This document shows positions 7,382-13,952 of a stretch of 25,936 bases of DNA, in pieces (positions within the stretch are counted from its first letter, which is position 1; each line of letters opens with the position of its first letter). The stretch lies in IMG/VR virus record IMGVR_UViG_3300032278_000103, positions 1-25,936 of that record; one strand, 5' to 3'. The notes under the pieces are model-generated. The model had not been told where the DNA came from, made no database searches, and saw only the letters and a program-made list of their open reading frames with translations. A program made the position numbers and the translations under genes. This stretch comes from a virus.

Positions 7382-7435
7382 ATGTTCTATATAAAAAAGA
7401 AAGGAATTAAATATCGATTTAGTGGAGGTTTCTAG
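7382..7435 (+). other. Seventeen-codon ORF coupled to the next gene
   Basis: ATG 7382 to TAG 7433-7435 encodes MFYIKKKGIKYRFSGGF in the +1 frame of the preceding Ig-like gene. Its stop overlaps the GTG start of the following gene (TAGTG), the same junction type seen at 12740-12744. No SD precedes ATG 7382. It could be the shifted 3' end of the Ig-like gene or chance. Confidence 0.25.
7385..7406 (+). promoter_or_regulatory. Recurrent TTYTATATAA-GAAAGGA element, copy 2
   Basis: TTCTATATAA, four extra As, then GAAAGGAA. Compared with copies at 5953 and 13481 it has a C for T and a 4-base insertion. Here the GAAAGGA is not the SD of the next gene, which uses GGAGG (7424-7428), so the conservation is not explained by ribosome binding alone. 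Confidence 0.3.
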
Positions 7436-8409
7436 TGGCCAGATCTGTAAGTGCTGGAGAAGTGATAAAGCTTCGTGTTCAATTTAAAGATGATTTAGGG
7501 AAACCCACAACCTCTTCAAATGCAAAGGTTTATATTTTTCAACCTGATGCGGATACCTCTGATGTTGCTAACTCAATTGATTCAGATGGATTTACCCCTA
7601 CTTATCTGGGTGAAGGAGTATATGAATACCAATATACACTTCCTTGTACTCCTCTTGGAGTCTGGAGCGATAAATGGATAGGGGATCTTACCTGTCAGAC
7701 AGGGGTTAATGTTCTATTAACTTTTGAAGTCGCTTCTGGAACTTCAGAAGTTATCTCATTTGAATCTCCTCAGCTAAGTGTCAATAATATTGTTTCTGTG
7801 AAGTTACTCTCTACTGTTGCTGCAACTACGGGAGAGAGCTTAACGGAAGATCTTCAAATCGAATTCTTAACGGCGCTTACTCCTTTCTATAGTAACTTAA
7901 CAAAAGTGAAGCTAGAGGTTGGTAGTCTTATCAGTGAGATTAAAGACCTTACGACTGCAATGGCTGTTTTAGAAGCCAGTCTTGAAGCAGATAGTCTTAC
8001 CTTCTCCACTGTTAATATTAATGAAAAGCTATTTCAACATGCAAGAAGAGAGTATGTCTCCTTCGCCTCTTCTTATACATTGGTCACTAATGTTGGTGGA
8101 AATCTTTTAAAATCAAAGACTCTTGGAGATTTATCTGTAACTTACGACACTGCCTCTCATCAGGAGACTCTGAATTATCTTCAGGATATGATGAGAAAAT
8201 GGGGTGATCAGTTAATGAGCGGTGGTGGAGCGAAAACGATTAGAAGTCCTAAGATGGTAATCAAGGGCGTCTATGATGTTGATCGACCACTTTTTGACCG
8301 CATGTGGGAGGGAACTTCTGCAACGAATAAGAGGCCAACAGCCAATGCTTCTGAAACCTCTAACAATATAAGACGTAGCCTTAGAACACATAAGAAAAGG
8401 TGGTGGTGA
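7435..8409 (+). CDS. Head-tail adaptor-like connector with N-terminal beta-sandwich domain
   Basis: 324 aa, GTG start at 7435 with GGAGG 6 bases upstream. Residues 1-105 look like an Ig/macroglobulin-type beta-sandwich (SAGEVIKLRVQFKDDLGKP, then GEGVYEYQYTLPCTPLGVWSDKWIG). Residues about 130-285 are helical, ending in KTLGDLSVTYDT followed by LNYLQDMMRKWGDQLMSGGG. A helical bundle followed by an 'x-lGdlsvsyd' strand is the pattern of HK97 gp6/SPP1 gp15-type adaptor proteins, which form the first ring under the portal. The C-terminal ~45 residues are basic (RRSLRTHKKRWW). The stop overlaps the next ATG by one base (TGATG), so translation is coupled. The adaptor role is inferred from pattern and position. 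Confidence 0.55.
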   Translation: MARSVSAGEVIKLRVQFKDDLGKPTTSSNAKVYIFQPDADTSDVANSIDSDGFTPTYLGEGVYEYQYTLPCTPLGVWSDKWIGDLTCQTGVNVLLTFEVASGTSEVISFESPQLSVNNIVSVKLLSTVAATTGESLTEDLQIEFLTALTPFYSNLTKVKLEVGSLISEIKDLTTAMAVLEASLEADSLTFSTVNINEKLFQHARREYVSFASSYTLVTNVGGNLLKSKTLGDLSVTYDTASHQETLNYLQDMMRKWGDQLMSGGGAKTIRSPKMVIKGVYDVDRPLFDRMWEGTSATNKRPTANASETSNNIRRSLRTHKKRWW

Positions 8410-8930
8410 TGTCCTCTAGGTCTCTCTATCCATCAAGTGGTTCAACAGAACCAGATATGAGGATGGAACTTAAGAATACTTTAGATGGCCATTATCCTGA
8501 GGTGTCTAAATCCCAAAAAGTTTTATTCAGAAAAATGAGAAAAAATTCAAGCGACAAGCTAATAGATTGTCCGTGTGTTGATGAAGTAACAGATGAACCA
8601 GACAGAGATCTATTCTGTCCGATTTGTCATGGAGAGGGCTATGTTTGGGATGAAGTCTATATCGACTGCTATAAAGTAATATTACGAAATGAACTCATCT
8701 ACAAAGCCCCAGTTACTGTTTTTTATTGCAAATCTTCATTGGGCTTTACAGATGAAGATAAGATTATAGAATTAGTATTGGATGAAGAAGGAAAAGTAGT
8801 TCAACCGATGAAAAGAATGATTCGATATGAAATTAAAAAAGCAATTGACTTTAGAGCTGATAGTGGAAGGTTAGAATATTGGAAACTTGATTGTGTCGAA
8901 AAGGCATATAAGTTTCTTAATGGTATTTAA
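8409..8930 (+). CDS. Cys-rich head-closure-like neck protein
   Basis: 173 aa from ATG 8409; GTGs at 8400, 8403 and 8406 are in frame but ATG sits 5 bases after AAGGTGG and overlaps the previous stop, so ATG is preferred. CPC (54-56) and CPICHGEGY (70-78) form a CxC..CxxC knuckle, probably zinc-binding. The 'CPxCxGxGy' form is familiar from small phage neck proteins encoded between the adaptor and tail terminator. The remainder is beta-rich (YKVILRNELIYKAPVTVFYC). Position suggests the head-closure (stopper) ring that seals DNA in the filled head. Function is inferred; the metal site is only a sequence pattern. Confidence 0.5.
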   Translation: MSSRSLYPSSGSTEPDMRMELKNTLDGHYPEVSKSQKVLFRKMRKNSSDKLIDCPCVDEVTDEPDRDLFCPICHGEGYVWDEVYIDCYKVILRNELIYKAPVTVFYCKSSLGFTDEDKIIELVLDEEGKVVQPMKRMIRYEIKKAIDFRADSGRLEYWKLDCVEKAYKFLNGI

Positions 8931-8932
8931 GT

Positions 8933-9643
8933 ATGAGTGAAAAATTAAATGAATTACTTAATGTAAAAGCTGGCGATGGTGGTCATCGTATAATTGCTCA
9001 GACTGTTTATGATCTTAATTTTCAGGATCAATCTAATTCTACTATTCCTACTAAACATACGGTTGGAAATGTTAAATCATTAAAAGAATTTTATGGTTTA
9101 GTTAACAAAGGATTAAATGATTATCAGAGAAGATCTGGTATTTCATTAAGGAATTTTATTGATTTTACAGAAGAAGACCCTAAGCCTACAGATGAGACAG
9201 AGGTGATATCTTTTCGTTTAGTCAGGAGAGAGCCTGGAGCTTATAGTCAAGGAGCTCCATTTGAAGGACCTGTTAAAAATCTAAGACCAATAGTTAGAGA
9301 ATCTGGAAATGATCCAAATGATTCTAACTATAGATTTTCAATTCAGGGCTATTGGTATGACAATTTAATTCGATTTACTTGTTGGGCTAGAACAAATAAG
9401 CAAGCCAATGAGAGAGCTAGTTGGTTTGAGGATTTTATGGAAGAATATGCCTGGTGGTTTAGACTGCAAGGTGTAGGTCGTGTGTTATTCTGGGGAAGGG
9501 GTGAGGACGATACTGTTTCGGAGGACGCAAACAAATGGTATGGCCGACCTTTAGATTACTTCGTAAGAACGGAAAAACTAAGAAGATTCGAGGAGAAAAA
9601 ACTTGAAGAAATTTTAATTCAATTGGACGCAAATAAGACATAA
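8933..9643 (+). CDS. Tail terminator/completion-like protein
   Basis: 236 aa. ATG 8933 lies 2 bases after the previous stop and has no clear SD, so translation is probably coupled. Residues 140-176 (GYWYDNLIRFTCWARTNKQA, then a helix to EEYAWWF) have the strand-helix pattern of tail terminator proteins: a beta strand ending in a Trp/Arg turn followed by a helix beginning 'ANERASWFEDFM'. Aromatic-rich RVLFWGRG and WYGRPLDYFVRTEKLRRFEEKKLEEI follow. It precedes the sheath gene, as tail terminators usually do. The N-terminal ~90 residues are of unknown fold. Other possibility: another neck protein. Confidence 0.5.
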   Translation: MSEKLNELLNVKAGDGGHRIIAQTVYDLNFQDQSNSTIPTKHTVGNVKSLKEFYGLVNKGLNDYQRRSGISLRNFIDFTEEDPKPTDETEVISFRLVRREPGAYSQGAPFEGPVKNLRPIVRESGNDPNDSNYRFSIQGYWYDNLIRFTCWARTNKQANERASWFEDFMEEYAWWFRLQGVGRVLFWGRGEDDTVSEDANKWYGRPLDYFVRTEKLRRFEEKKLEEILIQLDANKT

Positions 9644-9645
9644 TC

Positions 9646-9664
9646 AAGGAGGAATTGAATTATG
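9646..9664 (+). promoter_or_regulatory. Strong sheath ribosome binding site
   Basis: AAGGAGG (9646-9652), 9 bases before ATG 9662. The 15 bases AAGGAGGAATTGAAT are identical to those before the major capsid gene, so the two genes expected to be made in highest amounts share one initiation cassette. Confidence 0.8.
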
Positions 9665-11248
9665 GCAATTTACAATAACTTACCTGGAATCTTTTTGGAC
9701 GCTCTTGATGGGCAATTAACAATATATCCAGATCCGGGTAAACCAAAATTTTTAATCCTGGGAACCTCAGATAGTGTTCCCAGTGACTATTCAGCACCTT
9801 ACACAGTAACAAGTTTTGCTGATGTAAAAACTGGGTTTGGAACTAACGGCACTCTCTATAAAACAATGGTTGAGGCTCAAGCAGGTGGAGCATCTAACTT
9901 CGTTCTCTGGCGCATTGGTGATTCTGATGCAAGCGATGGAACCCAAGGAAAGAGGCACCAGTATCAAGAGCTTTTTAAGGCATTTGCATACATGTATGAC
10001 CAGCCTTTAGATGCAGTTATTCCTGGCGGAGTCTATCTTGATGACGCCAATGTAATGGATTTGACTGATGCAGATGCTGCGCATCTGTGTGCAGGAACTA
10101 GTACTTTTACTATTCCTGCAGTGGGAAGTGGAGATGTTGATACACTCGGCATGTTTCAAGCTAAAGAGGTTGCTGGCGAATGGAAATTTGCATGGGTTTT
10201 TCCAGGTGATCCTGGAACGCCGTCTTTTGCAAGTCCGTCGGTTACATTAGATCCAGATAGCATTGGTGGAACTATAGATGATTTCCATGAAGTTAACTTT
10301 GCTTATCAATTAGCTGAATTCTGTCATCGAGGCAGTGAAGTTGTTGATATGCGAATGGGCTTTATTGGAGTTAAAGCTGCTGTTGATAGTGCAGGTGCAG
10401 TTGACTGGGGTGGTGCAGCCTCTGAGTCAACATGGGTAGGAAAAGCTCCTACGCTTTCTAGTGGTGCGATAACTGTCGATGGAACTGGTCTCCTTGGAAA
10501 CAAGTTCCTTTCTGGACGTTTAGGCGCGGCATCGGGACCACCTCCCTTTAAGAATACTGCTACTTATGCAGGGAATGGAGGCTTTTTTGCCTCTGCAGAA
10601 GATGCTGCTACAGGTAGATGTTATCTTGATGATGCAGAGAAGACTGATGCTAATGGGTCTAAGGTAGATATTGGGAAGTATCTCAATATCGTTGCTTCTT
10701 GGATTAATTTTGCCAGTGGCTCTCTTAATTATGAGACTAGTGTAGCAGCTGCATATGGTGGATTTCTTCAAGGTGGAAGCCTTCCAGTTTCTAGTGCCCC
10801 AACTAATAAGAGCTTTAATCCTGGTACCCTTCTGGGTACGATTACCAGCTTGAAATTAGATGCTTTGGCAGGGAAGAGACTTGTTGGTTTAAATAGGAAA
10901 GCAACTGGTGTTGTTATTTCTGATGGACCTACTGCGGCAACTCCGGCATCTGATTACGCAAGAGCTTCAACTGTAAGACAGGTTGAAGCTTGTGTTGACG
11001 GTATACGTGCAGTTGGCGAGCCATTCCTTGGCGGATCAATGACGAGTGCACAAATTGCAGGACTAGATACTGCAATTAAAGGAGCACTTCAGGCTCTTGT
11101 TCAAAGTGGAAGTATTTCTGCTTATGAACATCAAATTGTAGTAACTCCTCAAATGAAGATTTTAGGGCAAGCAATTGTCCAGTTAAAAGTAGTTCCAGCT
11201 TTTGAACTACGTCAAATTACAGTGGTTGTTGGCCTTTCGGCAACTTAA
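9662..11248 (+). CDS. Contractile tail sheath protein
   Basis: 528 aa, a usual length for a sheath subunit. The N-terminus PGIFLDALDGQLTIYPDPGKPKF followed by LILGTS.SVPSDYSAPYTVTS and VKTGFGTNGTLYKTMVEAQAGGA is the typical sheath opening (a strand that exchanges with a neighbour, then an 'l.G.a..G' loop). The middle domain is Gly/Ala/Asp-rich. The C-terminal domain holds SDYARASTVRQVEACVDGIR, then IKGALQALVQSGSISAYEHQ and a final strand QIVVTPQMKILGQAIVQLKV before VPAFELRQITVVVGL, the pattern by which sheath proteins close. The following tube genes confirm the arrangement. This establishes a contractile-tailed (myovirus) virion. Confidence 0.88.
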   Translation: MAIYNNLPGIFLDALDGQLTIYPDPGKPKFLILGTSDSVPSDYSAPYTVTSFADVKTGFGTNGTLYKTMVEAQAGGASNFVLWRIGDSDASDGTQGKRHQYQELFKAFAYMYDQPLDAVIPGGVYLDDANVMDLTDADAAHLCAGTSTFTIPAVGSGDVDTLGMFQAKEVAGEWKFAWVFPGDPGTPSFASPSVTLDPDSIGGTIDDFHEVNFAYQLAEFCHRGSEVVDMRMGFIGVKAAVDSAGAVDWGGAASESTWVGKAPTLSSGAITVDGTGLLGNKFLSGRLGAASGPPPFKNTATYAGNGGFFASAEDAATGRCYLDDAEKTDANGSKVDIGKYLNIVASWINFASGSLNYETSVAAAYGGFLQGGSLPVSSAPTNKSFNPGTLLGTITSLKLDALAGKRLVGLNRKATGVVISDGPTAATPASDYARASTVRQVEACVDGIRAVGEPFLGGSMTSAQIAGLDTAIKGALQALVQSGSISAYEHQIVVTPQMKILGQAIVQLKVVPAFELRQITVVVGLSAT

Positions 11249-11260
11249 TAGGAGGTTATT

Positions 11261-11938
11261 ATGGCAGCAGATAACAGTGTAAATTTAAGAGGAGCTGGAG
11301 TAAACAACCAAGGGTATAATAGTTTTTCCGGTGTAGATATTAAAGCAGTTTTCGGAGCTGAGGTTATCGGAGAACTGCAGGCAATTTCGTATAGTATAAG
11401 TAGGGAAAAAGCACCACTTTATACTATGGGATCTGCCGATTGCAGAGCTTACTCTAGAGGTAAGCGAGGTATTGCAGGAACATTGATTTTTTTGATGTTT
11501 GATAGGCATGCCTTTTTGGGACATTTTGGAGTAACTAGACCTACTGGTCAGACTGGTAGCATTGAGAATTACAAGCCTTATTTGGATCCAGATGAAAAAT
11601 CTTATGGTCTTTCTACGGAAGGTGTGAAGCTTACTACTCCTTTAGCAAGTACAGCAGCTTTGACATATGATGGGGCTGAAACACCTACGGATATGAACGG
11701 TCTTGTTTCTAAAGAAACAGCTTTCTTTTCTGACCAGGTGTTGCCCTTTGATGTCACACTTGCAGCAGCAAATGAATATGGAGCTTTAGCAATTATGAGG
11801 ATTTACGGATGTGAAATTCTTAATGAAGGTTATGGCGTCTCTATTGATGATATCGTTTCTGAACAACAGATGAGTTATGTAGCTAGAACTTTAGCTCCAT
11901 GGCAATCATTGGATAGAAATGGCAGTGATGAGCCTTAG
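11261..11938 (+). CDS. Tail tube-like protein, paralogue 1
   Basis: 225 aa, SD AGGAGG (11250-11255) before ATG 11261, immediately after the sheath gene, the classic place of the tube gene. Conserved with its neighbours are LQAISYSISREKAPLYTMGS (39-58), AYSRGKRGIAGTLIF (63-77), DQVLPFDVTLAAANEYG (158-174) and MRIYGCEILNEGYGVSIDDI (179-198). The closing segment resembles a 'SieDi..e....yvA.d..P' ending. All-beta composition suits a tube ring. Being first after the sheath, it is the best candidate for the main tube protein; the neighbouring paralogues may be adaptors. Confidence 0.65.
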   Translation: MAADNSVNLRGAGVNNQGYNSFSGVDIKAVFGAEVIGELQAISYSISREKAPLYTMGSADCRAYSRGKRGIAGTLIFLMFDRHAFLGHFGVTRPTGQTGSIENYKPYLDPDEKSYGLSTEGVKLTTPLASTAALTYDGAETPTDMNGLVSKETAFFSDQVLPFDVTLAAANEYGALAIMRIYGCEILNEGYGVSIDDIVSEQQMSYVARTLAPWQSLDRNGSDEP

Positions 11939-11981
11939 TAAGATCATCAGTGTAATCATTTTTGATAAATAATAATAAGAT

Positions 11982-12019
11982 AAGGAGCCTAGCGGATTTG
12001 TCCGCTAGGCACTTCTTCT
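11982..12019 (+). promoter_or_regulatory. SD separated from its start codon by a perfect hairpin
   Basis: AAGGAG (11982-11987) is 32 bases from ATG 12020. Between them GCCTAGCGGA (11987-11996) pairs perfectly with TCCGCTAGGC (12001-12010) around the loop TTTG. Folding removes the stem and leaves ACTTCTTCT, 9 bases, as the effective spacer, equal to that of other genes here. AAGGA could also pair with TTCTT (12013-12017) across a 2-base bulge, which would hide the SD instead. There is no T tract, so it does not look like a terminator. Hairpin-bridged SDs are known from T4 genes 25 and 38. Confidence 0.65.
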
Positions 12020-12742
12020 ATGGTAAAAAATAATAACAACGAAAGTCAGCCTCATGTAAGGAAAGTGTTGGATTGGTCTAAGTCCACCTATTCAGGGACA
12101 GATGTCAGTGTAATAGCTACTCTTAACTTTGGTATTCTTGAGAAAAGATTTTTTAGGAAAGAATATAGAGTGGGAGCCTCTCAGGAAGAGGAAAAAAAGC
12201 TGAAGGGACTCGCTTATGAGCTGGGGACTGTTCAGACCATATCATGTCAGGCTCATAGACCAAAAGCTCCAGTTAGAGCCATGGGGAATGTTCAAGCCCG
12301 TGGGTATACTCGAGGTCCAAGAACTATTGCTGGTTCTATGATTTTCACTGTACTTAATCAGCACTCCTTAAGAGAATTAACTCGTGAGATGGAGAAGATT
12401 ATCTATGATATAGAAAAACCTCAAGTTGTAATGCTTGCAGACCAGATACTTCCTGTTGATCTAACTTTTCTTTTTGCAAATGAACATAACAATATTTCTA
12501 GAATGGCTCTTTATGGTGTGGAATTCATGAATAGTGGTCAGACAATGAGTATTGAGGATCTTCTTCTTGAAGAGGTTGTTCAATTTGTAGCTCTTGATAT
12601 GGATCCAATGTCTGATGCTACAGAGGTTATCAGGCAAGGCGGAAGTAAAGGGCAAGTGACGTCAGGAAGCATGTTGCTCAAACAAGACTTTTCCACATAT
12701 CAAAAATTACTTGAAAGAGCAGGAATAAGGAGGAATTATTAG
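12020..12742 (+). CDS. Tail tube-like protein, paralogue 2
   Basis: 240 aa. Shares with the preceding protein: PKAPVRAMGN (81-90) against KAPLYTMGS, YTRGPRTIAGSMIF (96-109) against YSRGKRGIAGTLIF, DQILPVDLTFLFANE (141-155) and MALYGVEFMNSGQTMSIEDL (162-181). It has an N-terminal extension of about 65 residues, rich in Asn and charged residues, and a C-terminal ~45-residue tail, so it is a modified tube-fold protein, perhaps a tube initiator, tail completion or baseplate-proximal ring. Initiation depends on the hairpin-bridged SD. The stop overlaps the next GTG by one base (TAGTG). Confidence 0.6.
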   Translation: MVKNNNNESQPHVRKVLDWSKSTYSGTDVSVIATLNFGILEKRFFRKEYRVGASQEEEKKLKGLAYELGTVQTISCQAHRPKAPVRAMGNVQARGYTRGPRTIAGSMIFTVLNQHSLRELTREMEKIIYDIEKPQVVMLADQILPVDLTFLFANEHNNISRMALYGVEFMNSGQTMSIEDLLLEEVVQFVALDMDPMSDATEVIRQGGSKGQVTSGSMLLKQDFSTYQKLLERAGIRRNY

Positions 12743-13473
12743 TGGCTTACACTCCATCAGAATTAGATCTTCTTTCCTCTAGTCGAGATCTGGATACTTT
12801 TGAATATAATTTAGATTACTTTAGTGGAGCTCAAGCAGCTGTTTATATTGAAAATGTTCTTGTAGATGAAGTAACTAGTTTGCAATGGACAGTACAGCAA
12901 TCTAAAATTCCAATATACGGTTATGCTTCTCAAACTTTTGACGAGATGGCTAATGGAACAATAATTGTTCAAGGTAGTTTTAGCATTAACTTCACTCACT
13001 CTGGATATCTGTGGTCTATACTTAAAAATCGACATAATCCAACAGTATTCAACGCAAATAAAAAACTTGTTGATGAATTAACATATCTGAATGTGCGAGA
13101 TAGAGTGCAATCTCAAGACACAAAGGCAGCGAAAGATAGAGTTGATGAAATTGAGTCGTATATGCTTTTGTTAAATGAAGTACGAGATAATAACGTTACA
13201 ACAGGTAATGTTACTAAGCAGATAAATGATGTGGTTTGGGGACCTGATAATAGTGAAAAAAGAGCTGACATGGGTTTTGGTCATGAGTTAAGAACTGATA
13301 GAAGAATTTTAAATGGATTCGATATCTATTTGGAATTTAAGCACGATGGTTCAGAAATAGCAACTGTTCGTAAAATTGAAAATGTGCATTTAATTGGAAA
13401 AGGACAGACTGTTGTGATAGATGAAAATCCAGTACAAGAAGTCTATTCTTTTTATGCAAAAAATGTTATATGA
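12742..13473 (+). CDS. Tail tube-like protein, paralogue 3 (virion structural)
   Basis: 243 aa, GTG 12742 with AAGGAGG (12727-12733) 8 bases upstream inside the previous gene. VTSLQWTVQQSKIPIYGYAS (44-63) then NGTIIVQGSFSINF (71-84) aligns in spacing with the LQAIS..KAPLY..GIAGTLIF part of the first tube paralogue, suggesting the same beta fold. A helical insertion follows (about 95-175). The C-terminal part has FDIYLEFKHD and VHLIGKGQTVVIDENPVQEVYSFYAKNV, resembling the closing strands of tube-like virion proteins. Probable ring at a tube end, or an additional tail protein; more divergent than the other two. Confidence 0.55.
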   Translation: MAYTPSELDLLSSSRDLDTFEYNLDYFSGAQAAVYIENVLVDEVTSLQWTVQQSKIPIYGYASQTFDEMANGTIIVQGSFSINFTHSGYLWSILKNRHNPTVFNANKKLVDELTYLNVRDRVQSQDTKAAKDRVDEIESYMLLLNEVRDNNVTTGNVTKQINDVVWGPDNSEKRADMGFGHELRTDRRILNGFDIYLEFKHDGSEIATVRKIENVHLIGKGQTVVIDENPVQEVYSFYAKNVI

Positions 13474-13480
13474 TATTATG

Positions 13481-13498
13481 TTTTATATAAGAAAGGAT
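13481..13498 (+). promoter_or_regulatory. Recurrent TTTTATAT-AAGAAAGGA element, copy 3
   Basis: TTTTATATAAGAAAGGAT is 16 of 18 bases identical to 5953-5970. AAAGGA (13492-13497) is also the SD of the chaperone gene at ATG 13504. It lies in the 30-base gap before the tail assembly chaperone pair, a plausible place for a transcription restart. Confidence 0.35.
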
Positions 13499-13503
13499 CG
13501 GTT

Positions 13504-13944
13504 ATGATAGAAGAACAAACCGTTGAAGATATAGAGAGATTAAATGAAGAATTATTGGAGGAAGAAGATCCAATTAAAAATTTAGCAGAAATTTTAGCTG
13601 CTTATCCAAGAGCTCCCTCAGAGGTAAATATAGAGCAATGGAAACAGAATCATGGAGAAGTATATTGTTCTGGGTTCTCAGATGACGAACTTGTTGTTTG
13701 GAGACCAATCAATAGAAGGGAATTTGTAAAGCTACAAGAAACCGTGCAGAGTTCAGAGCAAAGAGTTAGTGCTCTTGATCTAGAAGAAGAGGTTGTTTCT
13801 AAATGTATTCTCTGGACGTCTGAAAAAGGCAAGCAAGCTCTCGAGCATAAAGCAGGAAGCTTAACAACTTTGAATGAGCAGATTATGCAGAATTCAAATT
13901 TTATTAATCCCCAAATGGCTTCAGCCCTTGTAGTTAAACTTTAA
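13504..13944 (+). CDS. Tail assembly chaperone 1
   Basis: 146 aa, the usual size for a gpG-type chaperone that holds the tape measure protein during tube assembly. It shows an acidic helical N-terminus; VVWRPINRREFVKL (64-77); EEEVVSKCIL (94-103); KAGSL (116-120); and NEQIMQNSNF (124-133). The last three blocks recur with matching spacing in the next gene, so the two are paralogues. Position between tube genes and the two giant genes fits the family. The SD is AAAGGA, 6 bases before ATG. Confidence 0.65.
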   Translation: MIEEQTVEDIERLNEELLEEEDPIKNLAEILAAYPRAPSEVNIEQWKQNHGEVYCSGFSDDELVVWRPINRREFVKLQETVQSSEQRVSALDLEEEVVSKCILWTSEKGKQALEHKAGSLTTLNEQIMQNSNFINPQMASALVVKL

Positions 13945-13952
13945 AAAATAAA

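Noticed and set aside
8400-8408. GTG GTG GTG start for the head-closure-like gene
   Set aside because: ATG 8409 follows directly, overlaps the previous stop (TGATG) and has a better distance from AAGGTGG; the GTG run overlaps the SD itself.
11987-12019. Hairpin as an intrinsic terminator after the first tube gene
   Set aside because: It is followed by ACTTCTTCTATGG rather than a U tract, and it lies between an SD and a start codon at a length that fits initiation. A weak terminator role cannot be fully excluded.
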